64,000 nucleotides of DNA from Eucommia ulmoides (GCA_016647705.1 CM028334.1:7969546-8033545); one strand, 5' to 3'; positions 34,500-44,695 are shown, numbered from the stretch's first letter. Made by a program: numbers and translations. The notes: generated by a model not told the origin, from the sequence alone.

Positions 34500-37400
34500 T
34501 CTACACAAGTATATGTCGTTTTTTTTTGGTTTTTCAGACTAAAAAAACTAGGCACCTTTTGGTAACACTTCTTTTAGTTTTGAGACTAAAAACACTAGGC
34601 ACCTTGCACTTAAAAAAAGTACTTATCTTTTAAATAAAAGTGAAACATGATTTTAGTTACTTTTTTCGTAAAGAAAAAAAAAAATTGCTTTTTGTTTTTT
34701 TTTTATTTTTTATATTATAAGAGATCAATGGATTAGGACTTCTCTATCTACGTTCTTCAATCATCTAGACATTTTTTTAGATTAAAAGATTATTTATTGG
34801 AACAATACTAAGATATTATCTCAAAACTATCAAACCAATTTTTGATTTTTCGCTTTTGCTTCAGCAAAAATATTTTTTTGTCAAATTAACTTTTTTATTT
34901 TCAAAAGCACTTAAAAAAAAGTGTTACCAAACAGTGTTTTTTCGTTTTACCTTTTTTACCCAAGGCTAACCTTAAGTTTTCAGTGGTTAGGTCCAAACTT
35001 TTGACATTTGGACTTGTTAACAGGGGATCAACTTGCGATAGGAAAGGAAACTGGACGCCGTTTGGGAATGGGGACAAACATGTATCCTTCTTCGGCCTTG
35101 CTGGGGCAAAACAAGGATGAGTCAATTGCTGCCTTACCCATTGACGAGCTCATTGAGAAAGCTGATGGTTTTGCCGGTGTTTTCCCCGGTACACATTAGA
35201 CTTCTATTTTCTTCCCGTTTTCAACTATTTACAATTTTTATAATCCTTTTTAAAGGTCTGTTTGGTTTGATAGATTCTCTCTTGTTGAAAATTATATCTG
35301 AAAACTGTCTGGAATACTCTTTTTTTGCCCGGATTGATGAAGTACTGTTTTCAGATTGCCGACCAAACAGACCCTAACCATTTTCAGTATGCACGGCATT
35401 TCTTTTTTAGCTCGCAACAACGTTTATTTCATAGATGTCTTATATTGATTGTCTTATCACTTTGTTGGTTTAGAGCACAAGTATGAGATAGTAAAGCGCT
35501 TGCAAGCTCGAAAACATATATGTGGAATGACGGGTGACGGAGTAAATGATGCTCCGGCTCTTAAAAAGGCCGATATTGGTATTGCTGTTGCGGATGCAAC
35601 TGATGCAGCTCGTAGTGCTTCTGACATTGTCCTCACCGAGCCTGGACTCAGTGTCATCATAAGTGCCGTTTTGACCAGCCGGGCAATCTTCCAAAGGATG
35701 AAAAATTACACGGTATGCCATTCCCCCCCCCCCCCCCCTCTCCCCTTTTTTGGGGATTTTATTCATTTTCTCATTTTTTTTCTTCGTGTTAGCTTGATGA
35801 TTTGATTTTTCTTCATTTTTGCAGATTTATGCGGTTTCTATTACAATTCGTATTGTGGTAAGTTATATAATGTTTTATATGTTGGTACCATGGATTTATC
35901 TTGAAATTCACCAAGTAATGTTTGCCATTTTGCTTGTTTTTCTTTTGGTAACAGCTTGGTTTTATGCTTCTGGCCTTGATATGGAGGTTTGACTTTCCAC
36001 CTTTCATGGTGCTTATCATTGCAATCCTAAACGACGGTTTGTCTCTCTCTATCTCTCTCACACACACACACACACACTCACACTCACAAACACTCTCACT
36101 CTTGGTTTTGTTATTTGTAGTTCTATTTGTACCATTTTGCAATTAGGCAATTGAGTTTTAAACCTGAGACACCTCCTATCATTTCGACAAATATTAAGAA
36201 AACCTCCTGTCATTTTAATAATACTTGCGACAATACTTATCTTTTCAGTCTGGTTATCTAAGATACTTCTTACCACATTGTATTGATAAAAATACCCTTT
36301 TAAGTCGATATTTTCTGTTTTTCATTTCATATTTTTTAATTTTGATTTTCGATTTTCTACTCTCTCTCTCTCTCTCTTTAATTTAAAAAAACCTAGAAAT
36401 TAAAAAGTTCGAAAAAGAAAAAAAATCAAAGGAAAATGTGGTAGATGCTCATTTTTGCAACTCACTGGCGTCTGTTGCATAATCAGGTACGATTATGACG
36501 ATATCAAAGGACAGAGTAAAACCATCTCCCTTGCCGGACAGTTGGAAATTGGCTGAGATATTTGCAACTGGCGTTATTCTCGGTAGCTACTTGGCGATGA
36601 TGACCGTTATTTTCTTTTGGGCTGCTTATAAAACTGACTTCTTCCCGGTAAGATTTTATTTTTTATGGAAATTAATCTATCTGATTGTGAAGCTTTCAAA
36701 TCATTGTGTCAAAATTTGTTTGTTGATGATTTAGTAGTACTATTTTTATTTTGTGCCTGCTTGCGTGTATGCTCCTTGAGGTGGCATTTGTTTAGTGTTT
36801 GTGGTCCCAGATTTCTGTTTCGGTACTCATAAAATTTGTTCCTAAAATTTGGGAGCAGAACAGAAACAATTTTTTTATTCCCATATTTCTGTTTCTATTC
36901 GCAGTTTTCTTGGAACGGAAACTAAAAATCAGGGAATAGAAACACTAAACAAACGTGGGTTAAGAGTAAAATTATGAAACTGATTCATGTTTACGTTGTT
37001 TGTTGCAAACATTTGGCAGCGAATTTTCGGGGTTTCAACTCTTGAGAAAATGGCTCACGATGACTTCAGAAAGCTCGCTTCGGCCATATACCTTCAAGTG
37101 AGCACTATCAGCCAGGCGCTCATATTTGTCACACGATCTCGAAGTTGGTCATTTGTTGAGCGCCCTGGTATGTTGCTTGTGGTTGCTTTTGCGGTTGCTC
37201 AATTGGTAAGGCCACGTTTGGCTATCCTCCATTTTACAATTCGTCATCCAATGTCAAATAATTTTTAAAATAGAATAAGTCAGATAACCAAACAGGCCAT
37301 TATTGCCCTTTGATTTTTCATTTTCTTGATCAATAGATTGCTACATTGATTGCCGTTTATGCAAATTGGAGCTTCGCTGCAATAGAAGGAATCGGGTGGG

Positions 37401-38654
37401 GGTGGGCTGGCGTGATTTGGCTGTACAACATCATCTTTTACATCCCTCTCGATTTCATCAAGTTCTTTATCCGTTATGCTCTTAGCGGAAGAGCCTGGGA
37501 CCTCGTTCTTGAGCGAAGGGTATGAATCTTATCTCACTTCCTTTATAAGGCGGCAGCTGTTTACTTTCACTCCCCCCCCCCCCCCCAACCATGGAGCAGA
37601 AATAAAATTACGGAAACGAAAAATTTGTTTCTGTTGTGTTCCAGGATTTTAAGAACAAATTTCTGGGAACAGAATAGGAACATATTTTGGTCTTCCCATA
37701 TATTATAGGCCATATTTCTGTTTATAATCTAATTTTTTTTGGGGGAAACAGAAACAGAAAAGAACAAAAAGGACAGAAATTCTAACGAGGTGTTTGTTCA
37801 GTGTTCGTGTTTCAAAATTTATGTTTCATTCTAAGTTTCTGGGAAATGAAATAGAAATCTGGGAACAATTATGTTTTGCTGCCATTTTTATTTCATAAAA
37901 AATCTTGGAACAGAAAAAAAATAGATTTTTTAGCTCCTTATGTTGTCTCTTTTTGTTCCAAATTTTAGAGAAAAGAAATACTATTGGTGGTGTTTGTTCA
38001 GTGATTTTTCTTCCTGCATTTCTGTTTCTGTTCCAGAAAATCTGGGAACAATTATTTTTTGTTTCCAATTTTTCTCTTTTGGAGAACAATTCTGTTCTGT
38101 TTCAATTTTTTGGAACAGAAGCAAAAATACCGAACAGCCACCACCTGAAGACTAACACAAACATAATAATGACAGAAGAAAAAAAAAAACAATTCTGTTC
38201 TGTTTCAATTTTTCAAGATTCTGTTCTTCCTTGTGATGTTATATCCTCCTCTGTTTTGCAGATTGCTTTCACCAGGAAAAAGGATTTTGGAAAGGAACAA
38301 CGCGAGCTTGCGTGGGCACATGCACAGCGGACCCTTCACGGATTGCAAGTACCGGACACCAAACTGTTTAATGATCGAGCCAATTTCACCGAACTCAACC
38401 AGATGGCTGAGGAAGCCAAAAGGAGAGCTGAAATTGCTAGGTAGTTTTTTTCAGATTTTTTTACGGCCTGTTTGGTTTACACACACAAAAAAAAACAGTT
38501 TTCAAAAATTATGAAAGCAGTTCTGGGTTTGATGTGTTCTTGTTTTTTGATTGACAGGTTGAGAGAACTGCACACGCTGAAGGGTCACGTTGAATCAGTG
38601 GTGAGGTTGAAGGGTCTCGACATAGACACGATTCAGCAATCATACACTGTCTGA
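28765..38654 (+). CDS. AHA11: Plasma-membrane H+-ATPase (P3A-type proton pump), complete, 20 coding exons
   Basis: This pump uses ATP to export H+ across the plasma membrane. Exons: 28765-28818, 28935-29054, 29381-29479, 29557-29694, 29994-30128, 30529-30708, 32083-32409, 32491-32610, 33280-33402, 33494-33598, 33924-34068, 35024-35188, 35474-35712, 35825-35857, 35955-36036, 36487-36647, 37020-37205, 37337-37519, 38262-38440, 38558-38654. All introns are GT-AG, and the frame closes to 956 residues, the normal family length. Motifs: TGES (186-189, actuator), PIAMP (290-294, TM4), CSDKTGT with phospho-Asp333, TGDGVNDAP (590-598), and Arg659 and Asp688, matching the Arg655/Asp684 proton-path pair of Arabidopsis AHA2. 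The C-terminal regulatory domain ends QQSYTV, with the penultimate Thr955 that kinases phosphorylate to bind 14-3-3 proteins. Sequence style is closest to the AHA4/AHA11 subgroup. It appears intact. The symbol denotes orthology by recognition, not by alignment. Confidence 0.97.
29725..29861. mobile_element. Small MITE in H+-ATPase intron 4
   Basis: GGTACTGTTTGGGAGC at the left and CCAAATGCTGCC at the right form imperfect inverted ends. It is flanked by TTA on the left and TTT on the right. About 137 bp, with no coding content. Confidence 0.5.
30167..30372. mobile_element. MITE in H+-ATPase intron 5
   Basis: Left end GGCACTGTTTGGTAAC, right end CCATACCAAACGATGCC: imperfect inverted repeats about 206 bp apart, enclosing AT-rich DNA. 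A second half-element starting GGTAGTGTTTGGTCG follows directly at 30,376. Confidence 0.6.
31039..31594. mobile_element. PIF/Harbinger-like MITE with GC-rich core in H+-ATPase intron 6
   Basis: Left end GGTGGCGTTTGGTTAGTGTT, right end AACACTAACCAAACGGGGCC, flanked by TAA on both sides (31,036-31,038 and 31,595-31,597). A poly-G run near 31,250-31,265 and a GGTGGCCGG-rich core sit in the middle. It belongs to one family with 46,441-47,079 and a fragment at 8,448-8,700. The 64-residue open frame at 31,204-31,398 comes from the G-rich core. Confidence 0.8.
31640..31700 (-). mobile_element. SINE 3' fragment (Au-SINE-like) in H+-ATPase intron 6
   Basis: The minus strand reads AAAAAGGGCAACACAAAAGC, TCCCGTCATTGCAGGTCTGG and AGAGAGTCAGATGT. 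This resembles the conserved 3' segment of plant tRNA-derived SINEs of the Au type (GGGCAGCCCGGTGCA, AAGCTCCCG, GGGTCCGGGGAGGGT). Recognition is from memory and the 5' head is missing. Confidence 0.5.
32621..33180. mobile_element. MITE-like insertion in H+-ATPase intron 8
   Basis: The left end GGGGACCGTTTGGTTGT starts about 10 bp after the exon 8 donor. The right end GGACAACCAAACATGCCC is its imperfect inverse. The interior is AT-rich with a short direct duplication (GATTATAGTTAAAGTTAA near 32,978 and 33,038). Confidence 0.55.
34351..34938. mobile_element. MITE, possibly nested, in H+-ATPase intron 11
   Basis: The left end GGCACTGTTTAGTAACACT is the inverse of the right end GTGTTACCAAACAGTG. 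Inside, TAGGCACCTTTTGGTAACACTTC (34,550) repeats the terminus, suggesting insertion of one family member into another. A (CT)n run lies at about 34,464-34,496. Confidence 0.6.
35236..35381. mobile_element. Short MITE in H+-ATPase intron 12
   Basis: GGTCTGTTTGGT and ACCAAACAGACC are perfect 12-bp inverted ends about 145 bp apart. TAA occurs on the left and CTAA on the right. No coding content. Confidence 0.7.
36780..36960. mobile_element. Short MITE in H+-ATPase intron 16
   Basis: Left end GGTGGCATTTGTTTAGTGTTT, right end AAACACTAAACAAACGTGGGT. Inner inverted phrases (CCAGATTTCTGTTTC against GGAACGGAAACTAAAAATC) make a 180-bp hairpin. Confidence 0.65.
37210..37298. mobile_element. 89-bp MITE touching the exon 17 splice donor
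   Basis: GGCCACGTTTGGCTATC on the left pairs with GATAACCAAACAGGCC on the right. The element begins four bases after the GT of the donor (exon 17 ends at 37,205), so it supplies most of the left part of this short intron. Confidence 0.65.
37788..38145. mobile_element. MITE-like repeat in H+-ATPase intron 18
   Basis: GGTGTTTGTTCAGTGTTCG at the left, and an inner copy GGTGTTTGTTCAGTGATT near 37,989, oppose GAACAGCCACCACC at the right. TTCTGTTCTGTTTCAATTTTT occurs at about 38,090 and again at 38,192. It is probably a compound of related fragments. Confidence 0.45.
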
Positions 38655-38670
38655 AAGAGAAATAAAAAAA

Positions 38671-38763
38671 AAAGGGCAGCTCGGTGCTATAAAGCTCCCG
38701 CTATGCGCGGGATCCAGAGAAGGGTTAGACCATAATAAAAAAAAGAGAAATAACCATAATAAA
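38671..38763 (+). mobile_element. SINE-derived fragment in the H+-ATPase 3' UTR
   Basis: Beginning 17 nt after the stop codon, CTCGGTGCTATAAAGCTCCC, GCTATGCGCGGGATCC and AGAGAAGGGTTAGACCAT resemble the conserved 3' half of plant tRNA-derived SINEs (GGTGCA, AAGCTCCCGC, GCGGGGTCC, GGGAAGGG). The CCCGC/GCGGG pair makes a stable hairpin. It is followed by A-rich sequence with AATAAA at 38,734-38,739 and 38,758-38,763, candidate polyadenylation signals for this gene. Confidence 0.6.
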
Positions 38764-39023
38764 AAAAGAAGAGCTGCTACTTGTGAGCCTCTACTCTGTT
38801 TTTGCCTTCCTTTTTTTTTTTTCTTTTTCCCATGACTTTGTTCATTTAGCTACTCGCGATGCTTCAATCCGAAAGCAGTTTTTTCGGGTATTAGCTTTTT
38901 GTGTGAGAATCTATTTAGATTGGTAGTTGTCTTTTTTTCCTAGATTTTTGTTTTTGTTCCCAAAATTCTTGAACATTCTCCCAAAACAATTGTTTTAAAT
39001 TTCTGAGCAGAGTAAAAACAGTT

Positions 39024-39029
39024 TTTATT
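39024..39029 (-). terminator. Candidate polyadenylation signal of the NPF gene
   Basis: AATAAA on the minus strand, about 150 nt beyond the NPF stop codon. It lies in a region that may also be the 3' end of the H+-ATPase transcript on the other strand. Confidence 0.4.
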
Positions 39030-39179
39030 TTTGTTCCCACAATTACGTTTCTGATCTGGGAACAGAAACACTAAAGAAACGGCTCGGGTCTGCAAAATAC
39101 AGAAAGAACAGTTGCAAATGTGGAATACGGTAGTTATTTTTCTTTCATTTTCCCAAAAAAAATAAAATCTCAGTTCTCT

Positions 39180-42100
39180 CTAGACCAGAGTTTTGTCATG
39201 GTGATTTGTTCCCATTTCTACAACACTACTGTTCCCAGTTCCTTTATACCTATACCACTTAGCACAAATCAGGAAATAAACCGAATTTATCGCCACGAGA
39301 AAGGTCACCAGGTAATAGAAATAGTCCAATCTACCCTTGTTGAGATCCTCCGGCAGCCAATTTCCGGTGGCTGCTCCGGCAGTGGTCCGGTGAACCACCG
39401 CTACCAGCAGTCCGTTGAGATAGCTGGAGGCAGCCATCCCGCAGAAGAACATGGACCCGGCAAAGCTCCTCATGTTCTCCGGGAACTGCTTGTAGTAGAA
39501 CTCCACCTGTCCGATCGCAGCGAAGGCCTCTGCCAGCCCGGCCAGCGACAGCTGCGGCACCAGCCAGTACCCTGACATTGATGAAATCGCCCCTCTGTGG
39601 GGCTGATATCCGAGCATTTTTCCAGAAACAGCCAGTGACCGCCGCCGCTCCTCCACGAGGGCGGAGATTAGGGACATAAAGATGGTTAGGGAGAAGCCGA
39701 TACCCATGCGCTGGAGGATGCTGATGCCGCCCTCATTACCAGTGAGTCGCCGGAGGAAGGGGACGAGGAGGCGGTCGTAGAGGGGGATCCAGAGGGTGAG
39801 GGTGAGCATGGAGAAGATGGTGTAGGTGGCGGCTGGAATTTGGAATGTGGCGGTGGTGGTGAGACGGCGGTCGGATTGGAGGGCTTGGAAAACGGCGTAT
39901 TGTTGCTGTTGGGTGATGGCGATATGGTAGATGATGGCGGCGGCCCAAATCGGAATCACCCTAAACACACATTTGGCTTCTTCGATTTGTTGGAGAGTGC
40001 ATAATCGCCATGGATCGGAAGCTGATCCGTCTTCGTTGATTTTGTCTTCTGGTGTTTGAATTGCGGCTTTGTCAAGAAATCTGGTGACAAAAATTTAATT
40101 TTTTATTAGTTGGGGGGGAGATTTGGAATTCTTGAAAAATTTGTGGGCCGTTTTTGAAATTTCTCATGATTATACACTTCCCCAAGAGAAGCTGCCAAAG
40201 TCACTTTATAAGCGGAGAATAATAAGCTAATCCAACCTAACAAATTGACATTAATTAGACACCGTTTCATATTGTGTTTTTAAATCTTTAATTTGCAATT
40301 TGTTTATCGAAAAATATATTTACTTCAATTTTTTTTTTTTTTTTTTAATTGTGTTTTCCTTGTCCTTTATATCTTCAATCAAATACTTCCCATTAAAGTT
40401 TGCATCGTCGGTCGTCGGCACCACTCTCTGTCTTTCACCTGTTGCTGCCGCCCACCGTCCGACCTAAGTCCAACCATTGGCCATCGATTTTTTAGTTACA
40501 TATAACTATTTCCTTAGTATATATTTTAGTTATCTGTAATTATTTTTTAATGTATTTTTTAGTTGCATTGTTTAAGTTTATTTTTAGTTATAATTCAAGT
40601 GTATTTTTTAGTTATTTTCATGTAATTTTTCACCAATTGGCAACTGAAAAATTGGTTCAATATAATTAAAAAGTATATTAAAAAAATGTTATTAAAAATT
40701 AGTTAAATGTAACTAAAAAAATTCCTGCGATTAGTGACTGGAGTTCCGGAAATCAGAAAATGGTGGAAGACGAAATCTGGTGGCCAGCAATGGTGGGATG
40801 GCGGTTGGCTATACAACCTTAATTGAAACATTAGTGTTTTCATGAACTTTAATAGATGAGACTAAAAGTAAAGTAGTTATTTGATTTGTAAATTTTTATT
40901 AATTTGGTGCCATTATTAATTAAGACCTCTCATTAACTATCCATACTTTTAAGTGTATCTTTAGTTACATTTTAATATATGTTTAATTATATTCACATAA
41001 TTTTTCGACGATCGACATTCAAAAAATTAATTAAATGTGGTTAAAAAATTGCAACTAAAATGTGTATTAAAAAAGTGTTACTAAATAGTAGTTAAATATA
41101 ATTAAAAATAATTCTGACGACTGGTGACCAGAGTTTCGGAGACCCGCGATGACTGGAATTCGACAGGTGGCAGAGGTAGAGCGACGGTTGGTGATGCAAT
41201 CCTAATTCAAACATTAGATTAAAACTAAAATAGTAACTTGTTTTAATTTTTTTTATTAATTTCATATTATTATTAAAACCTCCCGTGTCTTCAATATGAT
41301 TAAGACCCATAATTTAATTATTTAAATCACTTTTATTTATCACTCGATTCTCTGCCATCAAATTTTGAAAAAAAATATTAAATAGTAATTAAAAAACTAC
41401 ATTTTTAATTCTGTTTTAATGTTTTTTTTTTTTTTCATTTTACGTGTATCTTTGCGAGATCAGAAATAAAAATAGGAACATAAATTACCTGAACTGATCT
41501 GTGTATGGAAGCCTGGAGTTGATAGATTTAGAGGGCACATAATTGAACAGAGACAGCCAAGGTTGCTCCGGCAGCTTCAACCGCCTCTTCTCTACCGCTG
41601 CCACCGCAACCTGCACCATACTCAACAGCGGACTCCCCTCCGGCGCCACCTTAACGTATATCTTCGTACCCATGAAGAACAGCGCACAGGAAACCAGCAT
41701 AAATATCGCCGGAATCCCCAAACCGATGGCCCAGCTCACGTTAGACTGGATGTAGACAACGAGGGTGACCGAAACGAGCTGGGCGAAGGTTAAGGTGAAG
41801 AAGTACCAGTTGAAGAAGCTGTTGATTCCCTTCTTGCCTGATTCGGTCTTGGGGTTGAACTGGTCGGCGCCAAAGGCCAGATTGCACGGCCGGATTCCGC
41901 CCGCGCCCACGATCATGAACCCGAATCCGGCGAGGAGAAAAGTTAGCTGCCATGGGGTGGGGCCGACGCAGCTGGTGGCTGCGGAGGCGCAGTGGGGAGG
42001 GTGTAATCCATGGATTGCTGCCGTTAATGTTATCAGCAACAGTCCCTTAGCAAAAGTAGAAAATAAAAAAAATTCAGTTTTGATGAAATTACAATTTCAA

Positions 42101-43613
42101 CCCTCAAATATGAATTCAATTTTACTTTGAAATTAAAATATTCAGTGTAAAATCAGCCTGATCTGGGTAGCAATTGAACACAATCAGGGAATGAAACTAA
42201 AATATTAGGGTGCAAAATGAAACTTGATCCATATTTCAGTGGTATAAAGTGCAATTTATTCATTTAGGCTGATAACTTAAATTTTAGGTGCTAAAATTTT
42301 AAATACTGAATTTTATGTGTTGAAATTATAAGTGCTAAATATTTTAAATGCTAAATTTAATAAGTGCTGAGTATATTAAATTTCATTTTTTTTAATACTT
42401 TTAACTTTAAAAAAATTATTTTCGTACAAATTTTTTATTCTTAAAATAATTTTTACAACTTTATTTTTCTAAAATCATCCCTCTCTGCATTATGTTAAGC
42501 ACTTAATTAATTAAGTTTGTTTGATAAATATAATTAGTATCACTTAATTAACTTAAAAATTAAGTCAAAATCTTAGTAAAAAATTAATCTAAGACCCTTT
42601 CACTTATTTTATTTTGCGTAATGCACACCATTATTTTTCACTTAAAAAAATTTATATTTTAACCATTTTATCCTTAATTCCCTACGAGGGTTTAATTAGA
42701 GTTAAGTTTAATGAGAATTGGATTAAATTTGGATTATTTTAGAATTTTTTTAATTTTATTTTAAATTTAAATTATTGTTATAATTATTTTAAATAATCAA
42801 ATTATATAAAAAATACATAATATTTACATATTTTTGGGTTAATTTTTACTTTTAATATAAAAATATATTTAAAAACTACAATTATTTTTATTTTTAATAT
42901 ATATATATATATATATTTTTTTTAAAAAAGGCACCTGATTTTATTTTTTATTTTTATCTTAATTTAAAGATAATTATGTAAATTAAATAATTTTTATCAT
43001 TCAAATTTTGTATTTGTCAAGCAAATAAAAAAAATTCAGCACTTAAATTTTCAGTATTTAAAATGTTAATTTTATCGAATAATCTTATGATATTTTCAGC
43101 ACTTAAAATTTCAGAGTACTTAAACTTTTAACACTTAAAAATTAAGTATTGTTTTTTAAGAAAGGAAATACAAAAATGTTAAAAAATAGGGATGAAAAGT
43201 GTAAACTACCAGAAATGAGGCAAAGGAGGCGAAACCTAGAGTGTTATAGCGACCAAAGTAAGTGTCGCAGAGAAAAGCTCCGAGGAGAGTGGCGAAATTC
43301 GTGGTGCCATTGAATACATTAAGTAGAGTTGTGGCTGTGATGCTCTTCATGTTGAACACCGTCGTCAGGTAGACTAGGAGGTTCGATAGCGTCCCTATCG
43401 CCCCCAGCTTCTCAAATGTTTCATTCCCTGAAAACATATACATAATCATAACCTATACTTTTAGAGAGAGAGAGAGAGAAAAACCATACCTATTATGAAG
43501 GGCATGGCCTTGATTCCTCTGTAATGAATCTTGGGCTCATCGGTAGGGAAATCATTCTCAAGATTTTCATTGGGTGTCTTGTGATTGTGTTCTTCCTGTT
43601 GTTTCTTCTCCAT
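39180..43613 (-). CDS. NPF2: NPF2-type transporter (NRT1/PTR family), complete, 4 exons
   Basis: A major-facilitator carrier, normally a proton symporter for nitrate, glucosinolates, hormones or peptides. Exons in transcript order: 43613-43490, 43427-43210, 42045-41489, 40080-39180. Introns are 62, 1,164 and 1,408 bp, all GT-AG, and the frame closes to 599 residues, normal for the family. Visible: the ETFEK motif (44-48, the ExxE[K/R] motif linked to proton coupling) in TM1, [10 protein letters not shown] after TM2-3, [26 protein letters not shown], the LDKAAI segment that ends the central loop, [10 protein letters not shown], and [17 protein letters not shown] near the C-terminus. Composition resembles the NPF2 branch containing NPF2.9-2.11, but the substrate cannot be assigned. 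It appears intact and lies tail-to-tail with the H+-ATPase, with 525 bp between the stop codons. Confidence 0.95.
40400..41290. repeat. Two direct copies of a dispersed repeat in NPF intron 3
   Basis: 40,400-40,920 and 40,930-41,290 share the block order AGTTATATTT..., AATTTTTC-CAATTGGCAACT / CGATCGACATTCAAAAAATT, AAAAGTGTTACTAAA, GACTGGTGACCAGAGTTTC and AATTCAAACATTAG. The same family is at 25,545-26,030. The copies account for about two thirds of this intron. Confidence 0.6.
42046..43209. other. NPF intron 2, very AT-rich
   Basis: Contains many repeats of TAAGTGCTAAAT / AGCACTTAAAATTT phrases in both orientations and a (TA)n run at about 42,898-42,917. No gene inside. Confidence 0.5.
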
Positions 43614-43740
43614 TTTCTCTCTCCAAAAAATCTCTCTCTCTCTCTCTCTAAAAAATCTCTCTCTATATTTATCTTTCTGTGTTTTTTTCTTCAGTGACTT
43701 GCAGGATTCAATTGAGTGGTGGGGGTGGGGTATATAGGGT
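43614..43740 (-). promoter_or_regulatory. NPF core promoter and leader
   Basis: On the minus strand, CCCTATATACCCC (TATA box at 43,731-43,737) is about 120 nt upstream of the ATG, followed by a GA-rich leader with two (GA)n stretches (43,620-43,665). A transcription start near 43,700 is expected from the usual TATA spacing. The start codon has context GAGAAAATGG. Confidence 0.6.
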
Positions 43741-44524
43741 AAATGGGTGCAAGTGTGAACGTGAAGATAAAAGGTGGGTTGAATCTAGAGAGACGGTACA
43801 TGACACTTGCGTTCACTAACCAATCATCCCATTTCATTGTCCTTTTCCCCCACTCCAATAGAGCACTTGGGCATTTCTCTCTCTCTCTCTCTCTCTCTAA
43901 ACTCTTATTTAATTTTACACAATCTTGGTTTGATATAAATCTAACTTTTTAGACCACTATAAGATAAAAGTCGTCACAATCTTCTCCTGTTATGTCTTTC
44001 ATGAAAATTTAGTTTCAAAATCCGCTTAAAGTCATTAATAGATGTTTAATTATGATATCATATGTAACAATATAACCAATATAAATTTAATCAAAAGTTG
44101 AAAATATTCAGTCGCCCATTCCTATTTGGGGCGGAACAGGTCTACCAATGCTGTGATTCCAATTAGTAAAAGAGATCTTGAACCAAGAAATAGACCCTAG
44201 AAACTAAAAAAGGATATCTAGAGCAATTGCAATAATCAGGTTAATTGAGTTTCTTGGTACAATACATGCTATCATACATATAATCATACTCAGTTCGATA
44301 GAATTGTTTGATCTTAAAGGAGATCTTTTACAATTTCGTAAGTAAAAAGTTATTTCTTGGTTTCGTCCAAATATTCATAACTTGATTATTTTTAGATACT
44401 AGTGAACTACAACCAATAAGAAGTTGACACCTTAAGTTATTAACTCAATTTATTAGGTGAGTCCATACATCAACAAAACTTCTAATCTGATCATAACTAC
44501 TAAACATTTTTTTATATTTTTTAT
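43741..44524. other. Spacer upstream of the NPF gene
   Basis: Includes a (CT)n stretch at 43,878-43,902 and a less AT-rich block at 44,110-44,420 that looks different from the flanking DNA but was not identified. No supported gene. Confidence 0.4.
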
Positions 44525-44695
44525 TTTTTTACGGTAAGTTGTGTCTGAATCAACTTATGCCCACATCGACTAATCATCTCTGGGGCGATCTTAAGAGCGT
44601 ACTCCTTCACATCGATCCGTGCAGTTATGATTAAATTTAAGATCTAATTCTTGAAGTGCTCTCGGAAAAGTCAAACCCTTGTTGACAAAAAAAAG
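44525..44695 (-). mobile_element. SINE-like repeat (copy 5, minus strand)
   Basis: The minus strand shows GTCAACAAGGGTTTGAC, AATTAGATCTTAAATTTAAT, GAGTACGCTCTTAAGATCGC, ATTAGTCGATGTGGGC and an A-rich end near 44,530: the same block order as copies 1-4. Confidence 0.6.

Noticed and set aside
39736-39948. His/Pro-rich minus-strand open frame
   Set aside because: It is an out-of-frame shadow of NPF exon 4.
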